Shown piece by piece: positions 37,422 through 40,395 of a DNA stretch of 64,000 nucleotides (its first letter is position 1; every line of letters begins with the position of its first letter). A program made the position numbers and the translations under genes. A model generated the notes under the pieces. That model saw nothing but the letters and a program-made list of their open reading frames with translations, had not been told where the DNA came from and ran no database searches. Source of the stretch: Echinarachnius parma (taxonomy: Eukaryota > Echinodermata > Echinoidea > Clypeasteroida > Echinarachniidae); NCBI GenBank assembly GCA_037951105.1, contig JBAMJV010005475.1, positions 30,196 through 94,195 on the forward strand, read 5' to 3'.

Positions 37422-40265
37422 TATAACAGATTGATAATTATAATCCCATTCCAAATTATCTGTAAGAAGTCGGTTGTGTATAGAGCTCAGTTCAAAAATG
37501 CGCTAAATCTACTTTCCATACAAATTGAGATAACGATATATCTACATTTATAAGCTATCTAGGAAGCTACATTTTACGACAAATTACTCTCTCAAAATCA
37601 AAATATAGAAGCAATTTTTTTATATTCTCATAGGCACGTGTACAAAGTTGGGCAAAGAAACCTGTTTTCCTCGAAAAGTTGAAAAAGTGGATATAGCGCA
37701 TTTTGGAAGATAACTCTATATATTCTACAAGGCCCCGCAGTAAGGATTTTTAAGGGAGTGCGTGATTTACAAAAAAAAAACGGGACCGAAACCGATCGTG
37801 GCCGACTCAGAGACCGACATCACTGTTAAATATTTATGTTTTTAGGGAGATGCGTACGTACCCAACGGGCCTTGAATCAAACAATTGACCATGGCACTCA
37901 AGAGAGTTGTATAAAGGGAGAATTTGTTGATTAAATCATTATATAAATAAATATATATAATAATATCATTAAAATATAATGTTTTATATCTGATCCCTTA
38001 TACATGAATAGACCCTGCAGATTGCACGCACAACATGACCCTGATAGCATCGGGGCCAGACGCCATGCCCTAGCAACCGTTGGACCGGTATCATTCTTCT
38101 TGGTGGATACATGCTCATCAGTAATGTGCTCCTACTCAATCTATTGATTGCGATGTTCAGGTAAAAGAAACCATGTCTAAGCCTTGCAGTAAAAAACCTT
38201 GTCTTTCCCAGGTCGAAATTCCCATAGAACCAAAACCCATAGAAAACCCATATAAACCCATATGCCTATTGGTTTATATTGGTTTCAATGGGTCTCCTAT
38301 GGGTTTCCTATGTGTTTCCTATGGGTTTTGATTATATGGGAATTCTGACATGGGAAATGTATATGGGGTCCCATAGAAACCTATAGGAAACCCATAGGAA
38401 TCCAATGGAGACCAAAATGATTGTCCTATGGGTTTTCTATTGGTTTTAATGGGAATTTTGACTTGGGTTGTCGTTAATGATGTGTAGATATTGATTTTTG
38501 TTTGTATTTCATTATTTTTTGTTTGGTAACAAACCCCTTGCAGAGGAAATAAGAAAGTGTATCCAATATTTTCATGTGCTTCGAAGGATTATATTTACCG
38601 ATGACATGACGTTGACAATTTCTTTTGTCCGACCTTTTTTTTTGTTTCCTTCGAGCATTTTTGTGTTGGTGGAGGAGGGCGTCTGAGGGGATCAATACAC
38701 ATTTGTGGTATTGGGGAGGGACCCGGGGCCCCTTTACAGGGTGGCCCAACAAACGGAACGGGGCACTTCCCAAAATATAGTAACACAATGATTATATCCA
38801 TCGGATAAAGTATCATTTCCAATGAAAAATGATACAAAGAACAGTCCAGTTGGACGAGTAGTTTTTGTTGTAGGACGTCTTAAGTGAGACCATGTCAGGC
38901 TCCCATTTTTGTCATTTTTTACCAAGTCACAGCCTGATAAATCGCACTTCCTGCCCGTCATAGCATCGAACATCTATGCCCATTCTCTCGGCACACAGCT
39001 GAATGCACACTAACAATGACACGCGTATTGCTCGTTGTTCGATGCTATGACGGGGCAGTAAGTGCGATTTATCAAGCACTGACTTGGTAAAATTGACAAA
39101 AATAGGAACCTGACATGGTGTCATCCACAGCGCCCTAAAATTAAAACTACACGACCGATGATGATGTTTATTATCTTATGTACAAAATGTTTTTAAAGCT
39201 AATGTCTTTATTGTCATGCTCGTTGTGTGTTTTCTCCGCTAGCTATACCTTCGAGCAAGTCCAAGAGAACACAGACGCCTTGTGGAAGTACCATCGCTAC
39301 GAGCTCATCCGAGAGTATGAAAACAAACCTTTCGTCGTCCCTCCCTTCAGCATTCTTTATTATCTTCTCACGATTATCCTCTGCATCTGCCGGTTAAACT
39401 ACAGCTACAACAATCCACCAGGTAATTTTATATACAAACCAAATTATTTGCCACGGGGGGGGTGGGGGGGGGGGTGGGGGGACTGAGGGGTTGAGCCGAA
39501 ATATCCTTCTTATATCCAGCTTGATTGCGTACTACTTTAAAGATGGCTACCCACACATACTCTTGTTGCTCTTTGGTTATATCCACTCAATGTCGAGAAT
39601 TATGTGGGAATCAAAGATGGCTTCCTCTTGATTTACAATACGATACTGGAATTATTTCACATCAATCAATCAATCAATCATCAATCAATCATCAATCAAT
39701 CAATCATCACAACCAACCAACAACCAACCAACCAACCAACCAACCAACCAACTCAATCCAACCACAACCAATCAATCAATCAATCAAATCATCAAATCAT
39801 CAAATCATGAAATCATCAAATCAAATCAAATCAAATGATCTCCTGCAGTGCCCCTGACGAGATCCCTGAAGCGTTGGAGAAGCTGATGCTGGAGTATTAC
39901 CTGGCCAAACTGCACAAGGAGAGTGAGGGGGAACGTCAGAATTCAACTCAAACACCAGCGGGAACGTTTCGACCGCCTAGAAAATCTCATCCTCAGTCTA
40001 CAAGGGAAACGAAATGTAAGTTTAACATTTTTTTTTTTTTCTTTCGACCAGATGTGCGCCAAATGAGAGAATAATCGTACTTATTAGCACCAGTTAAAAC
40101 TTGCTCAGGCTCCTGCGCCTTCTTTGCACTTTATGATATTTAACTGATTTGACAAGCACCTTATAGATTGTTTGATTTGTATATTGAATATAATTATTGC
40201 CTACTGCATAATTATTCATCATTTTTACAAATCTATTGCAGGGCTCCCATCACCCCGAGATATAG
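8571..40265 (+). CDS. TRPM: TRPM-family cation channel, short C-terminus (24 exons)
   Basis: Predicted melastatin-type TRP channel of the plasma membrane, a cation pore. Exons: 8571-8634, 17988-18069, 18720-18816, 20008-20188, 20818-20993, 21476-21653, 22636-22780, 23253-23446, 24644-24747, 26273-26407, 27680-27721, 28247-28331, 29403-29616, 30053-30290, 31469-31594, 32088-32146, 32992-33148, 34549-34677, 36290-36538, 37084-37258, 38012-38160, 39243-39421, 39849-40015, 40242-40265. All introns are GT-AG and phases match throughout. Order: SLOG/MHR1-2 (about residues 60-370; VTGG at 113-116), MHR3-4 (373-650), S1-S6 (760-990), TRP helix, coiled coil, stop. About 1,115 residues, close to human TRPM8 (1,104). 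The S2-S3 calcium site is kept (E799, Q802, N823, D826); the filter is Y935-G936-E937. No Nudix or kinase domain is seen. The N-terminus before SLOG is short. Three frame breaks lie in the last exons (see exons 21 and 23), so this copy may be a pseudogene or carry assembly errors. Family assignment is firm; subfamily (TRPM2/8-like) is inferred. Confidence 0.9.
8700..9070 (+). repeat. Dispersed repeat family D, copy 1
   Basis: Similar over about 370 bp to 51130-51510 and, in reverse, to 23940-24157. Shared blocks include a GATCCAGTGGATA-like palindromic core and an end reading GTTACTA-AGTCCCTTTAA. It lies just inside intron 1. TTAA-type MITE is the likely identity. Confidence 0.6.
9249..9646 (+). 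mobile_element. TTAA MITE, family B, copy 1
   Basis: Bounded by TTAA at 9249-9252 and 9643-9646, with termini TTAAAGGGGACCACC and GGTGGTACCCTTTAA. A second copy lies at 28416-28843. No coding sequence. Confidence 0.8.
9844..10448. mobile_element. TTAA-flanked foldback element
   Basis: Two arms of roughly 240 bp are inverted copies of each other, with termini TTAAAGGGTGACTAAATT and its complement, and TTAA on both sides. About 125 bp of single-copy sequence lies between them. Transcribed as part of TRPM intron 1 it would form a very long hairpin. Confidence 0.85.
10490..10735 (-). mobile_element. LINE ORF2 C-terminal fragment (CR1/L2/Jockey-like)
   Basis: On the - strand a frame reads a C-terminal tail with [13 protein letters not shown], resembling the SFFPRAI-x-LWN motif that closes many LINE reverse transcriptases. 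Short and 5'-truncated. Clade uncertain. Confidence 0.5.
10745..10925 (+). repeat. Diverged partial copy of the hAT-like element
   Basis: The blocks GAGACATTGCGAGG, GTAGGGAGCTTTTG and AAATTGTGCAAT match 46424-46560 in the complete hAT-like element. The copy is clearly older than the other two and carries a G-run at 10819-10837. Confidence 0.65.
11565..11978. mobile_element. TTAA MITE, family C, inside the RTE LINE
   Basis: The termini TTAAAGGAGGGGTTCGGAC and the complement of TTAAAGGGATGGTTCGGAC form a 25-bp inverted repeat with about three mismatches, bounded by TTAA on each side. It separates two parts of the same LINE reading frame. It contains an internal palindrome near 11760-11800 around GCCTCACTTTG. 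Confidence 0.85.
12950..13095 (+). repeat. Insertion ending in a (CTTGAA)n tail
   Basis: A short AT-rich insertion with five repeats of GAACTT at about 13041-13076 interrupts the RTE sequence. Such short tandem tails are usual at the 3' end of some LINEs and SINEs; the parent family is not identified. Confidence 0.45.
13851..15150. other. Intron 1 sequence with poly-G runs
   Basis: No coding motif recognised. G-runs lie near 14495-14508, 14718-14734, 14941-14957 and 15117-15133. The proline-rich or glycine-rich open frames over them are composition effects. Confidence 0.5.
15151..16199. other. Intron 1 sequence, nothing recognised
   Basis: Mixed unique-looking sequence with a short (AAT)n run near 15715-15733 and GGCGGA repeats near 15340-15358. 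No supported gene or mobile element. Confidence 0.45.
16200..16268 (+). repeat. Inverted copy of the RTE 5' segment
   Basis: About 65 bases match the reverse complement of 13755-13825 (shared block around CGAAAAGCGTACTGATT and AACATTTAGAGGGG). It is probably a fragment of the 5' end of a second RTE copy, in opposite orientation. A TG-rich microsatellite follows at 16292-16380. Confidence 0.65.
16756..16915. mobile_element. Small palindromic MITE
   Basis: GAGCCCTTTTACACG at the left and CGTGTGAAACCCCTC at the right, with inverted GATTGCAATCA blocks inside, give a 160-bp imperfect palindrome. No coding sequence. Confidence 0.65.
17135..17545 (+). mobile_element. TTAA MITE, family A, copy 2
   Basis: Shares CCACCATGCTCGAAA, GAGGGCGCTCT and the end GAACTATCCGTTTAA with the other family A copies. 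The outer left part is missing relative to 30929-31443, so it is 5'-truncated. Confidence 0.75.
17780..17962 (+). mobile_element. tRNA-derived SINE, 5'-truncated
   Basis: Matches the body and 3' end of the SINE at 25857-26215: ATGCTCCCCAGGGAGTGGAG, then GCGCTTAGAGATGA and GGCGCTATATAA. Its AT-rich tail runs directly into the polypyrimidine tract and acceptor of TRPM exon 2. Confidence 0.75.
17988..18069 (+). CDS. TRPM: TRPM exon 2
   Basis: Encodes an acidic N-terminal stretch ([15 protein letters not shown]...). It starts after a TTTCCAG acceptor and ends at GTAGGA. One base carried in and two carried out fit both neighbours. No family motif, so support is frame and phase only. Confidence 0.65.
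18720..18816 (+). CDS. TRPM: TRPM exon 3 (start of SLOG/MHR region)
   Basis: Encodes YGRIKFGG and [10 protein letters not shown], matching the strand that opens the TRPM N-terminal homology region before VxxSxxT. Acceptor GTTCAG, donor GTAAGT, ends in phase 0. Confidence 0.85.
18840..18972. repeat. (AAT)n microsatellite
   Basis: Long trinucleotide run in intron 3, with TGA interruptions at both ends. Confidence 0.9.
18978..19095 (+). repeat. Dispersed 3'-tail repeat, copy 1
   Basis: About 115 bp beginning CCTGCCAATTGCAGAATGCG and ending in AATAAATAAAGATGATTT plus TA repeats. An inverted, nearly identical copy lies at 35010-35128. The microsatellite tail suggests a LINE or SINE 3' end. Confidence 0.75.
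19100..19250. repeat. (AAT)n / (ATA)n-rich microsatellite
   Basis: Degenerate AAT, ATC and AATCAT repeats in intron 3. The overlapping tyrosine-rich and isoleucine-rich frames are not genes. Confidence 0.85.
19493..19995 (-). mobile_element. LINE ORF2 3' fragment (CR1/L2-like)
   Basis: On the - strand, [19 protein letters not shown] and [14 protein letters not shown] are followed in another frame by [19 protein letters not shown] and LQSFKGRAH. This is the thumb and C-terminal end of a LINE reverse transcriptase, with one frameshift near 19800. It abuts the acceptor of TRPM exon 4; its coding strand opposes the gene. Confidence 0.8.
20008..20188 (+). CDS. TRPM: TRPM exon 4 (VTGG motif)
   Basis: Encodes residues 82-141. 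Contains [14 protein letters not shown] and AVTGGANDF, a hallmark of the TRPM MHR1/2 nucleotide-fold region. Starts in phase 0 after CTCACAG; donor GTGAAC. Confidence 0.95.
20220..20525. repeat. (ATT)n / (AGT)n microsatellite
   Basis: A trinucleotide-rich block in intron 4 mixing ATT, ATC and AGT units, about 300 bp. Confidence 0.9.
20818..20993 (+). CDS. TRPM: TRPM exon 5 (SLOG core)
   Basis: Encodes residues 142-200, with [20 protein letters not shown] and GIATWNTL, the best-conserved block of TRPM N-termini (TRPM2 has GAWIITGG and GVATWG at the same places). In TRPM2 this fold binds ADP-ribose; whether it does here is unknown. Confidence 0.97.
21043..21425. repeat. (GATT)n tetranucleotide array
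   Basis: About 380 bp of GATT units with scattered variants, ending in CATT units. Located in intron 5. Confidence 0.95.
21476..21653 (+). CDS. TRPM: TRPM exon 6
   Basis: Encodes residues 201-259. [15 protein letters not shown] matches the [14 protein letters not shown] block of TRPM2. Acceptor ACGAACAG is purine-rich close to the junction, but the phase is right; donor GTAAGT. Confidence 0.95.
21755..21930 (+). mobile_element. LINE reverse-transcriptase fragment
   Basis: A frame reads DDTDIFHS, then after a frameshift [18 protein letters not shown] and [16 protein letters not shown]. This is the region just after the catalytic YADD of a LINE reverse transcriptase. It stops at the hairpin at 21915-21958. 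Confidence 0.75.
21915..21958. repeat. Perfect 18-bp hairpin
   Basis: ACCCGAAGGATAGAAATC, an 8-base loop, then its exact complement. The last bases of the LINE fragment form the left arm, so the right arm may come from an inverted duplication at a break point. Confidence 0.8.
22036..22114 (+). tRNA. tRNA-like sequence, anticodon AGC, degenerate
   Basis: A-box-like TAGCTCAGTCGGTAAGAG and B-box GGGTTCGAATCC are both present. The anticodon arm folds CCGGT-CTAGCAA-TCCGG with one T-T mismatch, giving AGC (Ala). GGGTTTT can pair with GAATCCC except one T-T mismatch. One extra base separates the acceptor and D arms, and the T stem has a mismatch. A T-run follows at 22128-22134. It may be a tRNA pseudogene or a SINE head rather than a working tRNA. 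Confidence 0.45.
22188..22236 (+). ncRNA. Hammerhead-ribozyme-like motif (Penelope-type candidate)
   Basis: CTGACGA at 22195-22201 fits the CUGANGA core. A six-pair stem with one G-U follows (GGACAG with CTGTTC, loop TCAAC), then GAAA at 22220-22223 and CGTC, where cleavage would follow GUC. CTC (22192-22194) pairs with GAG (22228-22230) as stem I. A C at 22202 is bulged between core and stem II, which is not canonical. Penelope-like retroelements are known to carry such minimal hammerheads with a tiny stem III. No Penelope protein is visible here. Confidence 0.4.
22636..22780 (+). CDS. TRPM: TRPM exon 7
   Basis: Encodes residues 260-307, with [15 protein letters not shown] and [13 protein letters not shown], matching the VLEGGPGTL and PCVVVEGSGRVAD blocks of TRPM2. 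Clean acceptor and GTGAGT donor. Confidence 0.97.
22875..23055. repeat. (ATT)n and (ATTT)n microsatellite
   Basis: AT-rich simple repeats in intron 7, followed by a G-rich stretch (GGGGGAGGGG) and GACCGAGACCG. Confidence 0.9.
23253..23446 (+). CDS. TRPM: TRPM exon 8
   Basis: Encodes residues 308-372: [32 protein letters not shown]. This is the end of MHR2 and matches the VFREGKDGQQDVDVAILQALL block of TRPM2. Confidence 0.95.
23530..23900. repeat. G-rich tandem repeat in intron 8
   Basis: Several G-runs (23534-23551, 23617-23628, 23705-23716) alternate with repeats of GGTGAAGATTTTTCGAGG. Short GAGACCACT blocks follow. Prone to expansion and to quadruplex formation; no gene. Confidence 0.75.
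23940..24157 (-). repeat. Dispersed repeat family D, copy 2
   Basis: Reverse complement of blocks in 8700-9070 and 51130-51510, including TATCCACTGGATA and a terminal TTACTAGATCTCTTTA. Confidence 0.6.
24170..24300 (+). repeat. Dispersed repeat family E, copy 1
   Basis: Shares GATCAATATTGTTGAA and a GTGT-GGTAAAATCCGA-like block with 30571-30680 and, inverted, 54490-54616. Likely another short MITE family. Confidence 0.5.
24644..24747 (+). CDS. TRPM: TRPM exon 9 (MHR3)
   Basis: Encodes residues 373-407: [21 protein letters not shown], matching DHQLKLAVAWNRVDIARSEI of TRPM2. Phase 0 at the end. Confidence 0.97.
24846..25315. repeat. 153-bp tandem repeat, three units
   Basis: GGCTTGCAATTGTGGTTC starts units at 24868, 25021 and 25174. 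Units differ by few substitutions. Located in intron 9; each unit contains short palindromes such as TTTCGCGAAA. Confidence 0.9.
25857..26215 (+). mobile_element. tRNA-derived SINE, full length or nearly so
   Basis: Pol III A-box-like TGGCAAGATTGGTAGAGC (25866-25883) and B-box GAGTTCGAACCC (25910-25921) head the element. The body shares ATGCTCCCCAGGGAGTGGAG with 17780-17962 and the 3' end reads TTAGGTGCTATATAAA. Both SINEs lie in TRPM introns in the gene's orientation. Confidence 0.85.
26273..26407 (+). CDS. TRPM: TRPM exon 10 (MHR3)
   Basis: Encodes residues 408-452: [22 protein letters not shown], matching MTAALISNKPEFVKLFLENGV of TRPM2. Phase 0 at both ends. Confidence 0.97.
26726..27295. 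mobile_element. CpG-rich non-autonomous element with 12-bp minisatellite
   Basis: A stretch markedly richer in GC than its surroundings, rich in CGTACGAT palindromes, with variants of CGCACGGGCACC repeated about seven times at 26957-27025. Its two ends (CTTAGGTCACAAATGC and GCATTTTAGACTTAGGC) are partly inverted copies. The open frames across it reflect composition. Confidence 0.6.
27680..27721 (+). CDS. TRPM: TRPM exon 11 (14-codon exon)
   Basis: Encodes [14 protein letters not shown]. Very small, phase 0 at both ends, acceptor TTCACAG and donor GTAATC. Its inclusion is supported by frame, splice sites and position within MHR3. Confidence 0.75.
27746..27905 (+). repeat. Mariner-like terminal fragment
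   Basis: TACAGGGTGGGCC opens a stretch similar to 38735-38890 (shared blocks: GGGTGG-CC, CTTCC-AAAAT, TAGTTTT-T-TA). TACAGGG ends are common in mariner-type elements. No transposase visible. Confidence 0.45.
28247..28331 (+). CDS. TRPM: TRPM exon 12
   Basis: Encodes residues 467-494, including [15 protein letters not shown]. Acceptor TTTTTTCCAG, donor GTAACC, one base carried over. Less conserved linker of MHR3. Confidence 0.85.
28416..28843 (+). mobile_element. TTAA MITE, family B, copy 2
   Basis: TTAA at 28416-28419 and 28840-28843, with termini TTAAAGGGGACCACC and GTTGTACCCTTTAA. Collinear with 9249-9646, including the shared GTGCGCC-ATGCTATTCACGC block. Confidence 0.85.
29403..29616 (+). 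CDS. TRPM: TRPM exon 13 (MHR3/4)
   Basis: Encodes residues 495-565: [29 protein letters not shown] then [12 protein letters not shown]. This matches DPIRDLLIWAIVQNRRELAGIIWAQ of TRPM2. Preceded by a G-run at 29322-29339 within intron 12. Confidence 0.97.
29640..29995. repeat. Simple-repeat cluster in intron 13
   Basis: CCA repeats, a palindrome around GATCATCCCCCC, then GTGCCA, GCCGCT, GTTGAT and ATAATG runs. Open frames on both strands are composition artefacts. Confidence 0.85.
30053..30290 (+). CDS. TRPM: TRPM exon 14 (MHR4)
   Basis: Encodes residues 566-645: [17 protein letters not shown] and [20 protein letters not shown], matching FVSHGGIQAFLTKVWWGQL of TRPM2. Phase 0 at the end. Confidence 0.97.
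30571..30680 (+). repeat. Dispersed repeat family E, copy 2
   Basis: Shares TGATCAGTATTGTTGAAT and GTGTGGTAAAATCCGAA with 24170-24300 and 54490-54616. Confidence 0.5.
30929..31443 (-). mobile_element. TTAA MITE, family A, most complete copy
   Basis: TTAA at 30929-30932 and 31440-31443. Termini are TTAAAGATACCGTTGAGTA and the complement of TTAAAGGGATAGTTGAGTA. The right end lies only 25 bp before TRPM exon 15, so the MITE has displaced most of the intron sequence upstream of that acceptor. Confidence 0.85.
31469..31594 (+). CDS. TRPM: TRPM exon 15 (pre-S1)
   Basis: Encodes residues 646-687: [19 protein letters not shown] then an acidic-basic linker. It corresponds to the RVTLCMLAFPLLLTGLISF stretch before S1 in TRPM2. 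Acceptor TATTTCAG, donor GTAAAG. Confidence 0.95.
31690..32087 (+). repeat. Tandem duplication upstream of exon 16, with decoy exon start
   Basis: About 31690-31930 and 31935-32105 are two copies of one segment (shared GTGGACTTGAGAAGC, ATACAAATCTCAAAGATTACG, GCAACGCTC and CTTGCACCT blocks). The first copy also carries an acceptor (31901-31902) followed by AACGAATCTGAATA, a decayed version of the start of exon 16. No donor follows it. Confidence 0.85.
32088..32146 (+). CDS. TRPM: TRPM exon 16
   Basis: Encodes [19 protein letters not shown], an acidic linker between MHR4 and S1. Acceptor CCCTCACAG, donor GTAATT, two bases carried over. Poorly conserved in the family, so inclusion rests on phase and splice sites. 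Confidence 0.8.
32290..32470. repeat. Poly-G run with CTCGGTCTCGGCCTCG repeats
   Basis: G-run at 32291-32315, then two blocks of AAACCAGTGGT plus CTCGGCCTCGA. Similar blocks occur near 23060-23100, 23830-23880, 43590-43620 and 62800-62890, so this is a dispersed element. Confidence 0.6.
32992..33148 (+). CDS. TRPM: TRPM exon 17 (leads into S1)
   Basis: Encodes residues 707-759. The end, [14 protein letters not shown], matches FFTAPVVVFHLN at the start of TRPM2 S1. It contains a 21-nt tandem duplication giving [13 protein letters not shown], which is probably lineage-specific. Confidence 0.93.
33167..33374. mobile_element. Palindromic MITE next to exon 17
   Basis: The left end GCGCAGACAGAGCCGACT and the right end AGTCGGCTCTGTCTGCGC are exact complements. 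The element starts 19 bp after the exon 17 donor. Confidence 0.8.
33640..34475. mobile_element. Foldback MITE flanked by a direct duplication
   Basis: 33720-34287 carries inverted ends of about 44 bp (AACCGAACACAAAAAGTAAC and its complement). It is flanked by similar direct copies (33640-33718 and 34352-34450; shared TTTTCTTTTGCCAATGAATAA). The flanking copies are too long to be a target duplication. Confidence 0.75.
34549..34677 (+). CDS. TRPM: TRPM exon 18 (S1-S2)
   Basis: Encodes residues 760-802. S1 is within [18 protein letters not shown] and S2 within [20 protein letters not shown]799 and Q802 align with E843 and Q846 of human TRPM2, the S2 half of the cytosolic calcium site. Confidence 0.97.
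35010..35128 (-). repeat. Dispersed 3'-tail repeat, copy 2
   Basis: Reverse complement of 18978-19095, starting at TA repeats and ending CTGCAATTGGCAGG. Confidence 0.8.
35230..36080. repeat. Large imperfect tandem duplication in intron 18
   Basis: 35270-35570 and 35805-36075 share long blocks: CAACTTTTCCTAAGTT, AGTAAGTAGCATAAT, ATTCAAACAACAACCAAACA, CATTACAACCTTTCAT. Each half also contains two related sub-units. Period about 540 bp. Confidence 0.8.
36080..36262. repeat. (ATT)n and (ATC)n microsatellite
   Basis: Simple repeats running to within 30 bases of the exon 19 acceptor. Confidence 0.9.
36290..36538 (+). CDS. TRPM: TRPM exon 19 (S3-S4)
   Basis: Encodes residues 803-885: [19 protein letters not shown] (S3), [20 protein letters not shown] (S4) and [13 protein letters not shown] (S4-S5 linker). 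N823 and D826 align with N869 and D872 of TRPM2, completing the calcium site. S4 has no arginine ladder, as in TRPM channels generally. Confidence 0.98.
36670..37021 (+). mobile_element. LINE ORF1 fragment (coiled coil)
   Basis: An open frame encodes a coiled coil ([20 protein letters not shown]...) ending [17 protein letters not shown]. The last motif resembles the EQYSRRNNIEIxGVPE signature of LINE ORF1 proteins. It sits between TRPM exons 19 and 20, in the same orientation, and stops at 37019-37021. It is a remnant rather than part of the channel: including it would insert a soluble coiled coil between S4 and S5. Confidence 0.8.
37084..37258 (+). CDS. TRPM: TRPM exon 20 (S5 and pore helix)
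   Basis: Encodes residues 886-943. S5 is within [19 protein letters not shown], then [11 protein letters not shown], and the pore [14 protein letters not shown]. The filter Y-G-E resembles TRPM1/3/6/7 (YGEV), while L-D-D-I-D after it resembles the LDEID of TRPM4/5. Donor GTGAGA, one base carried over. Confidence 0.98.
37305..37420. repeat. (GGAT)n / (GATA)n tetranucleotide array
   Basis: GGAT units switch to GATA units. Intron 20, about 50 bp after the exon 20 donor. Confidence 0.95.
37422..38011. other. Intron 20 remainder
   Basis: AT-rich sequence with a short block resembling the GACCGAGACCG poly-G-associated repeat near 37780-37830. No other feature supported. Confidence 0.45.
38012..38160 (+). 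CDS. TRPM: TRPM exon 21 (pore turret and S6), frame break
   Basis: The first part reads [20 protein letters not shown], then the frame meets TAG at 38071-38073. The next frame gives [18 protein letters not shown] and [11 protein letters not shown] (S6), which is plainly the true continuation. Exon length is 149 where phases need a remainder of one less. Either one base is extra (CCCTAGC) or five bases (TGCCC) are lost from a short direct repeat; the latter would restore a second turret cysteine. Acceptor and donor are intact. Confidence 0.93.
38205..38466. repeat. CCTATGGGTTT-rich inverted repeat
   Basis: More than ten variants of CCTATGGG or CCCATAGG in both orientations form an imperfect foldback directly after exon 21. 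Confidence 0.8.
38735..39155. mobile_element. Mariner-like terminal sequence and internal foldback
   Basis: TACAGGGTGGCCC opens it. 38889-38975 and 39026-39122 are inverted copies around GATAAATCGCACTT and ATAGCATCGAAC. No transposase. Related to 27746-27905. Confidence 0.6.
39243..39421 (+). CDS. TRPM: TRPM exon 22 (end of S6, TRP helix)
   Basis: Joins exon 21 as [19 protein letters not shown], followed by [14 protein letters not shown], the TRP helix, matching AMFNYTFQQVQEHTDQIWK of TRPM2. Then [14 protein letters not shown], a re-entrant or interfacial stretch. Clean acceptor and donor. Confidence 0.98.
39655..39840. repeat. (ATCA)n / (CAAC)n array
   Basis: Tetranucleotide and degenerate repeats that extend to within about 10 bp of the exon 23 acceptor. 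Confidence 0.9.
39849..40015 (+). CDS. TRPM: TRPM exon 23 (post-TRP coiled coil), two frame breaks
   Basis: One frame reads [22 protein letters not shown], typical of the segment after the TRP helix; another reads [19 protein letters not shown], the start of the TRPM coiled coil. The incoming phase is one base short for the first part (a C4 run at 39851-39854), and one base must be dropped before the second (a G5 run at 39927-39931). The two shifts cancel, so the exon length still fits both neighbours. Read strictly, translation stops within 13 codons. Confidence 0.9.
40242..40265 (+). CDS. TRPM: TRPM exon 24 (stop codon)
   Basis: After acceptor TTGCAG the frame reads GSHHPEI then TAG at 40263-40265. 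The protein thus ends just behind the coiled coil, like TRPM8. The exon is short and unconserved, so an alternative last exon is possible; the other two frames also close soon. Confidence 0.6.
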   Translation, partial: GSHHPEI

Positions 40266-40395
40266 GTACAGTTTTTCCATGTGAGCATCAGTATCGGTGC
40301 AGCTGAAAAACGGGGTAAGATTAAAAGCACAAAAACACACATTAATTCATATCGTTTTAGATTGTAATATAGACCTAGACACAGCTGATGAAATA

